Positions 1-8,084 of a stretch of 25,265 nucleotides of DNA are shown here, in pieces. The DNA is taken from positions 1 to 25,265 of IMG/VR virus record IMGVR_UViG_3300030518_000122; one strand, 5' to 3'. The DNA comes from a virus. Numbering within the stretch: the stretch's first letter is position 1; the number at the start of each line of letters is the position of its first letter. The notes under the pieces were generated by a model. It ran no database searches. It saw only the letters and a list, made by a program, of their open reading frames with translations, and had not been told where the DNA came from. Both the position numbers and the translations under genes were made by a program.

Positions 1-1660
1 GGTATGGATCGCTGTCAGGGTCGAGATTAGGCATGAAGTACACGGCCTCATTGGTTCCAATGTACAAGGCATGGTCGCCAGTTTGCAGCGCGAGTATTTG
101 TTCAGAGTTCGTTTCGGATATATCAAAATACCAACCGTCGGATGGCTGTAGAGCGATGGCTGGAAAGAACGGAAAGGGGTCCGTTGTGGCCCCAAATGCC
201 AGATAGCTGCTAATCGTGAGTTGATTAGGGGCATTAGGATCGCCTCCACAAACAAGCCTGCCGTTGCACGCGGCCATAGCAACACAAGCAGGCGGCGTAC
301 CTGTTGCCTGCAAGAAGCTCAAGTTAGCCAGGGTATTCTGACCTTGATCGTCGGTTACAGTGATGGTAGTTGCGCCGGTAGAGTAAGTTACAGACTTCAC
401 AAGGCGCACGCCATTAGGGGTATTCTGCCACAAGTTAAACGTGTCAGCGAGCGGATATTGGTTCGCGGTCGGTATCGCAAATGTGAACGTAGCAAGTTCC
501 GAGAAGTCGGAGTTTTGCGGCGATGACTTTCCCGCTGCCGTGTTCCAAAGGCCCGACCTGCTGAAGTTCTCCGGGTTAGTACTCTGCGTACCTACTACCT
601 GTAGGTTGTTGTAATTCCACTGAAGCGCATAGTAAGTCGGCGCGTAGACATTTGCAGCCGTGTAGAATACGGGGAACGAAGGCGATAGGTCTCCCTGCTG
701 CCCGGTCGAAGAGTTCTCGTAGTTGACGTAATAATCCACCTCACCCACAGCAGGCGGCGTAGCGAGCGGCATGAACCCGGATACCGAAAACGGATCTGAT
801 GTAGGGCCAACTTGTCTAAACCTTATCTGAGTTATGGCGGCAATCGTCGCGGACGCTACAGGTAACAGCGAGCACCAGACGCCCCAAGGTGAACCGTTGG
901 TTCCTGGGTTGTCGGAGATCGTGTCAAGCGTTGTCCAGTTACCGCCCACGTCAGCAATCTCGATGGCGAATGAGCCGCCGCCGCCGGAGAGCGTTTCCGG
1001 TGAGCAAGCGACGAAAAGCCAGTTCGTCGATGTCCAATTATAGGTTGTGCCGAAACTCCATGTAGCTATTGCGCCGATCGGCCCTGCGATGTTGTACCAC
1101 ACGTTAGGAGACCCAACACCTGAAAGCGCACAGGTAGCTGAGCCGCTCAGCGTCGGGGAAGAGAGCGTGTCGAATAGCGTGTAAGCCGCAGGCGTGAACG
1201 TGGTTCCTGTCGGGATAGTTCCGGCCGATAATGTGGTGATGCTCTCGATGCCATAACTTGAGTTAAGACGCTTCCAGGTAGGCGTTGCGTTGTCCGAGGC
1301 TAAGTATAAATAGCGGCCAAGCTGTGCCGCGCTGATATTATCCGTAGCTCCGAACGCTGCGCTGATACTGGTAGCAGTCGCATCCTTTGCAACCTCGGTT
1401 GACGGGTCTGTAACCTTGTAGACAGTACCGCCCTGCACCGCGATGTCACGCGCCGTCGTTGCCAGCGGCCTGAAACGCCACAAGCCCTGTATCTGGCCGG
1501 AGCCGAAGGTACTCGTAGTCGTTGCGCGGTCGCCGTTGCGCGGTCGTATCGCTTCATCATCGATCACGCAGTCCTGTGCTACGATCGCTTGATTAAGCGG
1601 AACCTGCTCGGGTGCAAGCAACGTGTTCAGTCCGCCGAAAGGTATGGCTTCGAGTGGCAC
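1..1660 (-). CDS. Partial nozzle-like tail structural protein (runs off left edge)
   Basis: An open frame of at least 553 codons starts at GTG 1660-1658, directly after the TAA of the upstream gene, and runs off the left edge without a stop. AGGGAG lies about 7 bases before the GTG. The N-terminus (PLEAIPFGGLNTLLAPEQVP, then a segment with RPRNGDRA) has the layout of podovirus tail-tube B/nozzle proteins (T7 gp12-like, P22 gp10-like). So does the later segment from about residue 460: NGRLVCGGDPNAPNQLTISS, then TGDHALYIGTNEAVYF. In those families the protein forms the distal short-tail tube below the connector. The composition is beta-rich with many Thr, Ser and Gly. The reading frame is certain; the function is inferred from general pattern and context, and another large beta-structured tail protein is possible. 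Confidence 0.7.
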   Translation of the reverse strand, partial: MPLEAIPFGGLNTLLAPEQVPLNQAIVAQDCVIDDEAIRPRNGDRATTTSTFGSGQIQGLWRFRPLATTARDIAVQGGTVYKVTDPSTEVAKDATATSISAAFGATDNISAAQLGRYLYLASDNATPTWKRLNSSYGIESITTLSAGTIPTGTTFTPAAYTLFDTLSSPTLSGSATCALSGVGSPNVWYNIAGPIGAIATWSFGTTYNWTSTNWLFVACSPETLSGGGGSFAIEIADVGGNWTTLDTISDNPGTNGSPWGVWCSLLPVASATIAAITQIRFRQVGPTSDPFSVSGFMPLATPPAVGEVDYYVNYENSSTGQQGDLSPSFPVFYTAANVYAPTYYALQWNYNNLQVVGTQSTNPENFSRSGLWNTAAGKSSPQNSDFSELATFTFAIPTANQYPLADTFNLWQNTPNGVRLVKSVTYSTGATTITVTDDQGQNTLANLSFLQATGTPPACVAMAACNGRLVCGGDPNAPNQLTISSYLAFGATTDPFPFFPAIALQPSDGWYFDISETNSEQILALQTGDHALYIGTNEAVYFMPNLDPDSDPY

Positions 1661-2323
1661 TTAGCTACTCCCTATGAACAGGCCAGCAGTCGTGAAGTTA
1701 ATACTTCCGCTAACTTCGCCACTTGAGTTAAAAACGTGGAGCTTGTTCGCAGTCCAAGAAAATCTATAACTTGCCGTGTCGTTTATCCCGGCGTACTGGA
1801 CTCCTTGCAGTCCGATCTGAGCTGATGCAAGATCAAGGCCGCCACTAGGATACGTCCCGTTATAACTAAGACCAAGGATCACCGAAGGCTTTCTGTTTAA
1901 TGGGTTGAAATCGATCACCCAATAGACCGGAGGCGTCGGGCCTGACGGGGCCGCGTTCACCGTTACTACAGTAGTGCCTACGTTGGCGAGTACGAGCGAA
2001 TAACTTCCAGCCGATGGAAATGTGATGTGCCAGAACGCTTGCACCGCTTGTCCGGGCCCCAGCCAGAACGGAACATTGTCTGGCTTCCAGCCCATCCCGA
2101 CAGCTACGTAGCCAGTCAGTCCGTTGGTGTGCGTCGTGTTCTCATCCGATGTCGCGTCTATAGTCGCGCCGCTGCAAGTTAAAGCCGTCGAATATACCGC
2201 TGACGCGCCTGGACCGAACGCGACGTCGAAGGTACAAGGCTCTCCGGCGATAGGGTTTGCAAGCGTCCGTTCCTGGCTCGCCGGGTCCGCTATGAATGAG
2301 TAGGCCAGTACACCAAGTGACAT
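1661..2323 (-). CDS. Beta-rich tail protein of unknown function
   Basis: This 220-residue protein starts at an ATG that overlaps the stop of the large fibre gene (TAATG), so the two are probably translationally coupled. It is Ser/Thr/Gly/Val-rich. A segment around residues 95-125 (FWHITFPSAGSYSLVLANVG) resembles the strand pattern of Ig-like or carbohydrate-binding beta-sandwiches, and a Pro-rich linker (SGPTPPVYW) separates a second beta-rich half. I do not recognise a family. Its position between the fibre and the nozzle-like gene suggests a small fibre-associated or tail-accessory protein. That role is inference. Confidence 0.75.
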   Translation of the reverse strand: MSLGVLAYSFIADPASQERTLANPIAGEPCTFDVAFGPGASAVYSTALTCSGATIDATSDENTTHTNGLTGYVAVGMGWKPDNVPFWLGPGQAVQAFWHITFPSAGSYSLVLANVGTTVVTVNAAPSGPTPPVYWVIDFNPLNRKPSVILGLSYNGTYPSGGLDLASAQIGLQGVQYAGINDTASYRFSWTANKLHVFNSSGEVSGSINFTTAGLFIGSS

Positions 2324-5300
2324 TAGATGCCTATGCCTATCCCGATGTCCAGGTTCCTATTGCCGTCCGCAAGTGCGCCGCCTCCACCACCCGTCGTAGC
2401 GTTGAGCGTGATTGGCGTTGGAGACGTGATCGGAAATACGAAGCTGACAGACACAGTTCGATTTCCGGTTGTTGACGGCGTTAAAGTGAAAGTGTACGAC
2501 GAAGCGCCCACAATCGGGATACTGCTTGCAGATAAAGTGTCTCCGCCTACCGATGAGACCGGATACGCCATACCAGTGTATCTGGCAATCGATGTTGACG
2601 CAGAGGACGGAATCCCGATCGTGTATGTGATTGGATTGCCTACGGTCCCGCTCGAGGAGCCTGTCAGAGTTGCAGCCGGGATCGTGTAATCTAAGCTGTA
2701 CTGCATGTATCCCCGAGACACCTGTACCTGCGGGTTGTCCCCCGAATAGGCCAACGCACCGACTACGCTGTTAGTGTTGTTGAGGAATGGACCTTGAAAA
2801 TACCAGCGGTCTGCAATCCACACGTCCCCAACTGCTGGGATTTGGTAGATTCTCGTGCCCTGTGCGTTATAGACCGTTCCGGTCGGGGTGCCTGCAAATA
2901 GCTTTCCAGCGTAGGCATACGGGCCAGTCACAGAGCTGGAAGTAAATGACTGATTATCCTGGATGATTGCAGTGACTGAGAAGACAGCCCCCCCGTTCAA
3001 ACCCGCGCCCGAACCTGTTATGGGGCCAAGCAGTGCTCCCTGGAGCACCATAGTGTATACCCCTGCGGCGAGCGTGCTTCCCGTCACAAGACAGTTTCCT
3101 GCGCCAATCGAGGAAAGGCCCTGAAGCGCCGTCTGGACTTGTCCAGGGGTTGAATTGTAGGCAAGACCTGAAGTAGTCTGGCCGCCGTACGTAAGGGTAA
3201 ATGTCCCGCTTGTCGCCGTAACTCCAAGGCTCCAACCGTTCACTGGACCATACCCGATTACGTTGCTTTGTTGGATTATAAATTGAGATAATGCAGCATT
3301 CCAATAAGGTCCTCGTTGGCCTTCACCGTTCATAGATGCACCTGTGGCAGTTGCGCTTAGATTGGTAACAGTGCCTGAAAATCCTGTGAACCCTGCGTTG
3401 AGTTGACACAACCATGTTAAGAAACCGTTGGCAGTGAAAAGGGTATAACCGTTCCCAGTATTTGGGTCTATGGATAGGGTGCAATCGTTGTAGGCAGTCG
3501 GCCCACTCGGCAAAGTCAAGTTCATGTTGACCCATGACCATCCCGAGAACGGATTAGAACCTGATGTGGAAGCTACAGAACATTGGCTTGAACTAGATCC
3601 ACCAAGCCCATGCCCCCAAATCACGTAGTTGCTATTAGCCGCATTGTAGAGCATATGAGGCCGCTGTATCTGCGTACACGTTGCGCCGAGATCTGCGCCC
3701 ATGTCTACAAGCAATTCTGTTTCATATTTCCAGTTGTAGGCGTCAACGCTCGAATACATCACCATTCCGTAATTGTTGCCCGTGCCTCCGATCGCGTTGG
3801 TGTCGTAAGCGGTGTTGTAAGGGGTACCGAGCCAAATCAATTTCCCTGTGCGCGTCGTGTCGTCGAACCAACCACCTGCCGCCGCGTCTATCTTGATACC
3901 TCGGTTGATGTCGTACCAGACGCCGGATGGGAGATAAGGCTGTGCCAAAAACTGTGCAGTGTAGAACTTGTCGGTCGTACAGGAATAGTTTGTCTGACAG
4001 GTCGTATCGTACGCGACGGCTTTGACAATTAGAGGAGTTGAGCCCGTAGGCGTGACGGTGAACGGACCCGCATAGAGCGTCTTAGTGTTGTCTGGAGTTG
4101 TCCCGTCTGTCGTGTAGTAGATTGCCGCAGTTGTGGTTAGGCTCGTGATTGTGACGGTCGTACCGGACGGATAGAATCCACCTGTAGGACTGATTACGGG
4201 CATGACAGGGCGGCAGTTGACACCTGGAGTCGGCGCGCCGAATATCTCAAGTTCATTGAGCGTGGGCAACAGGCCGCCACTCGGAGTGGGGTTTGTCGGC
4301 TGGATGATACGCCACGCTGCGTTAGCCGTTGGGGATGTCGGTACGCGTTCCCATAGGATGCCGGGATAGTAATACTGGGTCGCGCCTGTTCCATAACAGA
4401 TCGGCAACGTATCAAAGGCTGTAGGCGAAGGAAACGAACCCGTCGCGCCCGTAGTCGCACCCTGGAATTGGGCATCCCCCAACCATAGGCCAATATCGTA
4501 AACAATACCTGTCAGGTTTTGCCATCCGAACCTATACCTCGTAGGCACTACAGGCTGATCGAACAGGTAGCCGACCCATTTGTTATTCTGAGCCGTACCG
4601 CCGCCGCCTGTTATGCTTGCGGCCCAATAAGTAGAGAGGTTGTCGTCTGCGATATTGGTGGCAGGAAACCCCGCTTGATTATCGGAGTCGATGATATTCC
4701 CGTTGGACGACACAAGGTATTGAACCTCGCCTGTTGGGTTGCCCGTAGTCGTGGTAAGGAGGACGTTCGCGCCGGTGCCTTGGTTGCTGCTAGAATCTGT
4801 TGCGACCACCTCATAGGAATACTCAGTACTCGCAGCAACGCCCGTGTCGAGGTAAGTTAAAGATGTGGAGTTAGGCCCGACATTGGCATACGTCCCTATC
4901 ACCCCGCCAGGGGCAAGCGCACGCCTGAACTGATAGTTGTAGGGGCCAAATCCGCCTGTAGCAGCAGTGGTGACCAGCAGTGCCGATGTACCCGCGTAAT
5001 CGGGTACTGTAGTCGCCTGTGCGGCCACAGTGAGGCCCGTATAAAGTGCGGCCAACTCTACGAACTGTTGCCCTGTCGACGTGGTAGGCGTGCCGCCTGT
5101 TGAGAAAATGCCAACGGACTGAGGCGTATAGTGCGTGTCAGAAGTGCCAGAGAACGAGGTGGAAATTGTATTCGTAGTCGCGATAGTTGCGGTAAACGTG
5201 TGAGACCCGGAACCCGTATACGTCAACGTCAGCAAAAATAAGGTGCCAGCGGTATACGACGGGGGTGCCGTTGCCGAAATAGTATTGGCTGTGTTGGTGG

Positions 5301-5925
5301 ATGATCTGTATTGGAAGTACCATCCGCCTCCCGCACCGGACATGCCGAACACGTATTGATTTCCAGAGGCGTCAGCCATCGATATGGCCGCAAACTCGCC
5401 AGCCACGTTTGACGGCATGTAAACCAGCATCGACGCTTTACACGCGCCACCTGGCACCGTGTTGGAGGAGAGGATCTGCGCGCCGTTTGTTCCGTTAGCG
5501 TTCTTGTATGCTTGCCCGTTCCCGTTGGTTGCTAACGTACCGTTGTATCCAGCCGCGGGAGAACCTACCCACGCCGCGCCTGCTTGTGGGCTAAGAGTTG
5601 TTATCGCAGTACCGGATGCACCCGCAAACGATGGAGAAACCACTTGAGGAGCCGAGGCAAATAGCATGATCTGCGTGTAGACAGTCTGTGCTCCTGTCGT
5701 CGCAAGAATCCACATCGAGTCGCCGGAAGCAGGTGTCGTGACCGTCAGCGTGGCCGCGCCGTTGGCGGTGATGTTGCTCGCCGTGACCGCGCCCGCTCCT
5801 GGGCCTGCCGTCCACACGGTGACGCCCTGAACCCACAGCGTGCCCGTACCGAGGTCGGAGACAGATATATTGTTACCCGACGTGTTTACCGTTAAGTAGC
5901 CAGGAGTGGATACGAATATTGCCAT
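2323..5925 (-). CDS. Multidomain tail fibre/receptor-binding protein with GH43-like propeller
   Basis: A 1,200-residue protein. Approximate order: N-terminal beta region (1-100), LamG-like region (100-300), FN3-like segment (300-395), F5/8-type C-like domain (400-565, with NIADDNLSTYWAAS), chitobiase-C-terminal-like domain (575-662, IYYTTDGTTPDNTKTLYAGP), then a GH43-like five-bladed propeller (665-900 and 985-1080). Propeller signatures are WYDINRGIKID, YSSVDAYNWKYE, RPHMLYNAANSNYVIWGH and VWIADRW. A separate small domain (about 899-986, LTYGGQTTSGLAYNSTPGQV) sits inside the propeller. The C-terminus is low-complexity: a run of glycines and then GIGIGIGI. Such proteins bind or trim surface polysaccharide. 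The segment that usually supplies the GH43 acid (R-E-A-P-like) reads RGPYW, with E868 three residues before R871, so activity is uncertain. It follows the spike-base-like gene. Confidence 0.85.
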   Translation of the reverse strand: MAIFVSTPGYLTVNTSGNNISVSDLGTGTLWVQGVTVWTAGPGAGAVTASNITANGAATLTVTTPASGDSMWILATTGAQTVYTQIMLFASAPQVVSPSFAGASGTAITTLSPQAGAAWVGSPAAGYNGTLATNGNGQAYKNANGTNGAQILSSNTVPGGACKASMLVYMPSNVAGEFAAISMADASGNQYVFGMSGAGGGWYFQYRSSTNTANTISATAPPSYTAGTLFLLTLTYTGSGSHTFTATIATTNTISTSFSGTSDTHYTPQSVGIFSTGGTPTTSTGQQFVELAALYTGLTVAAQATTVPDYAGTSALLVTTAATGGFGPYNYQFRRALAPGGVIGTYANVGPNSTSLTYLDTGVAASTEYSYEVVATDSSSNQGTGANVLLTTTTGNPTGEVQYLVSSNGNIIDSDNQAGFPATNIADDNLSTYWAASITGGGGTAQNNKWVGYLFDQPVVPTRYRFGWQNLTGIVYDIGLWLGDAQFQGATTGATGSFPSPTAFDTLPICYGTGATQYYYPGILWERVPTSPTANAAWRIIQPTNPTPSGGLLPTLNELEIFGAPTPGVNCRPVMPVISPTGGFYPSGTTVTITSLTTTAAIYYTTDGTTPDNTKTLYAGPFTVTPTGSTPLIVKAVAYDTTCQTNYSCTTDKFYTAQFLAQPYLPSGVWYDINRGIKIDAAAGGWFDDTTRTGKLIWLGTPYNTAYDTNAIGGTGNNYGMVMYSSVDAYNWKYETELLVDMGADLGATCTQIQRPHMLYNAANSNYVIWGHGLGGSSSSQCSVASTSGSNPFSGWSWVNMNLTLPSGPTAYNDCTLSIDPNTGNGYTLFTANGFLTWLCQLNAGFTGFSGTVTNLSATATGASMNGEGQRGPYWNAALSQFIIQQSNVIGYGPVNGWSLGVTATSGTFTLTYGGQTTSGLAYNSTPGQVQTALQGLSSIGAGNCLVTGSTLAAGVYTMVLQGALLGPITGSGAGLNGGAVFSVTAIIQDNQSFTSSSVTGPYAYAGKLFAGTPTGTVYNAQGTRIYQIPAVGDVWIADRWYFQGPFLNNTNSVVGALAYSGDNPQVQVSRGYMQYSLDYTIPAATLTGSSSGTVGNPITYTIGIPSSASTSIARYTGMAYPVSSVGGDTLSASSIPIVGASSYTFTLTPSTTGNRTVSVSFVFPITSPTPITLNATTGGGGGALADGNRNLDIGIGIGI

Positions 5926-5965
5926 GCGTTAATTGCCTACCTTATTGAGGTTAAGAGCCATAAGT

Positions 5966-6238
5966 TTAGTAGACCGCTACGATGTTGGTTGCAGTGGTGG
6001 CCGCTTGGACGCTTTTAACGCGGCCTGACCAATAGCCGACTGGCACATTAGAAATCGTGACCGCGGCGGTATCATCCATTCCAATTATGGACAGGTTGCC
6101 AGTGACGCCGATCCATAAGCCACGCGGATAGATCGCGGTGCCGGTGAGCGCGAGGCTCAAACCGTCGGTAGGTGTCACTACCCTGAACTGGGTAGGAGGC
6201 TCCGCAGTATGTGAAACTCTCAGATTACCGCTGTCCAT
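5966..6238 (-). CDS. Small spike-base protein, RcGTA Rcc01079-like
   Basis: This 90-residue protein has an ATG preceded by GGGAG about 7 bases upstream. Its layout, with a TPTDGLSLALTGTAIYPRGL start, a central WIGVTGNLSIIG, then VTISNVPVGYW and a C-terminal ATTATNIVAVY, matches my recollection of a small beta-barrel family. That family is known from the head-spike base of the Rhodobacter gene transfer agent and is widespread in phages beside fibres. In RcGTA it anchors a fibre on the capsid. Here it lies directly upstream of the 1,200-residue fibre, which agrees with a base-plus-fibre pair. The assignment is by eye and would need an HMM search. A generic decoration protein is the alternative. 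Confidence 0.6.
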   Translation of the reverse strand: MDSGNLRVSHTAEPPTQFRVVTPTDGLSLALTGTAIYPRGLWIGVTGNLSIIGMDDTAAVTISNVPVGYWSGRVKSVQAATTATNIVAVY

Positions 6239-6239
6239 G

Positions 6240-6980
6240 TTAAACTCCCATCACCATTATATCCGCGCCGAGACATGCTGCTCCCGGCGTCAATTCTGTC
6301 CCGTTGTTGTAGAGGTGCAACGTGCGCCCTACGATCACAGCAAGATTGTCGTCTCGGCTCTTCGCGCTCGCATACCGAATGTCCACGTTCCCAAGATACG
6401 GAGTTAAATCTACGCCGGTCCCATCATATCCGCCTATGTAAACCACGCTCAAGAAATGGTACTCGTGGTCATTATGAACGCTATGTTCTACGTAAGGATA
6501 GTTTCCATTTGGGTTACTACCTCCGGGGCCAGTCCCTTCCGGTCCGCCAATAACTGCCATGCCTGCCGTGCTTGTGTAGTTAAGCACGAAATTCATATAG
6601 TTGTAGGTGTCCTGCCAGGTTTTAGGATCGAATGAAAGTGGTAGCTCACTATTGTATTGATAGTTGGTCTCACCTGAGTTTATAGCCGCTAGAAGAGCAG
6701 GCCCTATCGTGTATGATCTGACAAATGTACCATTAGTCTCGCTCTGCCCCCCTTGCAAAAAAGATGAACTTCCTGGCAACGATTGCGATAAATATGGAGC
6801 AGGAAGCGGCGAAAAAAAGGGAAAGGGATATAAATTAGCAATAGTCCAGCTTATATTCCAAGTCCCTGAAGTATAAGTGTTAGCCGGTATTGGAAAGTTA
6901 ACGCCAATCGCGCCGGTCCACGTATTCACTACGCTGACAGTCCCGGTTGCAGGAAATGCGCTAACTGTCACACTGGGCAT
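6240..6980 (-). CDS. Uncharacterised beta-rich virion protein
   Basis: A 246-residue protein. Its ATG lies directly after the stop of the upstream gene, with AGGGA a few bases before. It is rich in Tyr, Pro, Asn, Gly and Ser. It has an aromatic/Pro run near residues 50-66 (LYPFPFFSPLPAPYLSQ), a Gly/Pro/Asn loop (GGPEGTGPGGSNPNGNYPY) and a His cluster (VEHSVHNDHEYHF). I do not recognise the family. Its place at the head of the adsorption module suggests a structural component of the tail or spike. It lacks the AAGTTA motif except near its start, like the fibre gene after it. Confidence 0.7.
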   Translation of the reverse strand: MPSVTVSAFPATGTVSVVNTWTGAIGVNFPIPANTYTSGTWNISWTIANLYPFPFFSPLPAPYLSQSLPGSSSFLQGGQSETNGTFVRSYTIGPALLAAINSGETNYQYNSELPLSFDPKTWQDTYNYMNFVLNYTSTAGMAVIGGPEGTGPGGSNPNGNYPYVEHSVHNDHEYHFLSVVYIGGYDGTGVDLTPYLGNVDIRYASAKSRDDNLAVIVGRTLHLYNNGTELTPGAACLGADIMVMGV

Positions 6981-7460
6981 TTATTCCCTGGGCTCCGCAT
7001 CTACAGGGAATGTGTCCGGCAACGTAATCAGGAACCGATCGTGTCCGCCTCTTGGCGCAGGTATCGATAGCTCTATCACGTTGGATTTAACTCTGCGAGC
7101 CACGTACCCCAACCGTTCCGCGTGGGCACCGGGTGCAAGATAAGCCTGCATGATTACGCCGAACGCATCCAGCGTAACGTGAGTTAAAATAGGTCGGTCT
7201 TCCTTCAGACGCCGCTCTTCGGGTACTTCTCCGATGCCTAGCTTCTCAAGCATGTCATCGACTTCGGCCTCGGATAGATCGGTCAGGCGGTCAACCTCGG
7301 CAAGAATATCCGCAGTCACCGGCTGAGGGTCGAGGCCCCGCGTCTTTGCCCTGGCTCGCGTCGATATGCTGACGTAGTATGTGCGCCCCTGGTTGTCGGT
7401 GCGCTGCTGAAGCAGAACACCGTCGAGGATATGCGTAGGCGTGATAATATCTATAGCCAT
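6981..7460 (-). CDS. Uncharacterised small phage protein
   Basis: A 159-residue soluble protein. Its ATG is preceded by GGAG with a 5-base spacer. The central region is charged and helical (DILAEVDRLTDLSEAEVDDM). The C-terminal half is strand-rich with RRVKSNVIELSIPAPRGGHD. I do not recognise a family. It lies between a probable structural gene and the adsorption module and is separated from the upstream gene by a strong 11-bp hairpin. A head-completion or tail-assembly role is possible but unsupported by any motif. Confidence 0.7.
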   Translation of the reverse strand: MAIDIITPTHILDGVLLQQRTDNQGRTYYVSISTRARAKTRGLDPQPVTADILAEVDRLTDLSEAEVDDMLEKLGIGEVPEERRLKEDRPILTHVTLDAFGVIMQAYLAPGAHAERLGYVARRVKSNVIELSIPAPRGGHDRFLITLPDTFPVDAEPRE

Positions 7461-7471
7461 AATTGCTCCAG

Positions 7472-7501
7472 GTTAGGGCCGCTTTAACTTGCGGCCCTAA
7501 C
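7472..7501 (-). repeat. Perfect 11-bp inverted repeat between genes
   Basis: GTTAGGGCCGC (7472-7482) and GCGGCCCTAAC (7491-7501) pair perfectly around an 8-base loop, filling most of the 48-base gap between 7509-8069 and 6981-7460. On the minus-strand transcript the loop reads AAGTTAAA, which contains the motif repeated across the window. No U-run follows the stem; CTGGAGCAATT and the next ATG come directly after. It is therefore more likely an mRNA processing, stability or attenuation element than a simple terminator. Confidence 0.75.
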
Positions 7502-7508
7502 TTACAAT

Positions 7509-8069
7509 CTAGTAGTCTATGACCTGTACCGCGTGAATGAACGCATAGTCGGTTAGCGTGTCTGCTGTATTCTCGGTTACTCGGCGGATCTGAAGCCGCA
7601 TGAAGTCACCGATCGCAGGAGCCGTGGTCTGTCCGTTCTGCGCCTGGGCGATTGTCACGTTAATTGTCGTGATGTTCAAGCCGCCCGCGGTCGTCGCGTT
7701 AATCGACGTGGTGGCAAGGATCTCATTGCTTGAGTTGTCAGCCGCGAAGTTATCCTGCGCGACCAAAGGAAGATCAGTCGCACCCGAAAGCTGGAACGCT
7801 GCACCCCAAACTACCGCGCCGGTCAAGCCGTTCGAGTTCGATGACCAAAGTATCTTGACCTTGAATCCCGTCGTTCCACTATATCCTGAAGCGGATGGCC
7901 CAGGGATTGTGAAGTCAAACCGAACGCGTTGAGAGTTCTTCGCGCCGACCTGCTGGCCCTGGAACTGCAAAACGGTGAGGCCGTTCTTCTTGTTAAGTGC
8001 AACGCCGCCGAAGGGCGCTTCTGCGTCCGCTGCGACGAAACACGCTAGTTGTGCTGCCGATGCTGCCAT
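7509..8069 (-). CDS. Putative beta-rich structural protein
   Basis: A 186-residue protein with an ATG and AGGAG about 8 bases upstream. It is Ala/Thr/Gly/Asn-rich and looks almost entirely beta-stranded, for example RVRFDFTIPGPSASGYSG and GGLNITTINVTIAQAQ, with DFMRLQIRRVTEN near the C-terminus. This pattern is seen in phage decoration, fibre-head or neck proteins with jelly-roll folds. I cannot name the family. It follows the two connector paralogues, so a neck or head-decoration role is plausible. Confidence 0.7.
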   Translation of the reverse strand: MAASAAQLACFVAADAEAPFGGVALNKKNGLTVLQFQGQQVGAKNSQRVRFDFTIPGPSASGYSGTTGFKVKILWSSNSNGLTGAVVWGAAFQLSGATDLPLVAQDNFAADNSSNEILATTSINATTAGGLNITTINVTIAQAQNGQTTAPAIGDFMRLQIRRVTENTADTLTDYAFIHAVQVIDY

Positions 8070-8084
8070 TGAAGTTAACTCCTA

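Noticed and set aside
2327-2689. Plus-strand open frame of 120 codons at the end of the fibre gene
   Set aside because: Antisense to the fibre; its Pro/Val-rich content mirrors the Gly/Thr-rich fibre codons and no independent signal supports it.
3610-4032. Plus-strand open frame of 140 codons inside the fibre gene
   Set aside because: Antisense shadow of the GH43-like region, Arg/Val/Cys-rich, without family features.
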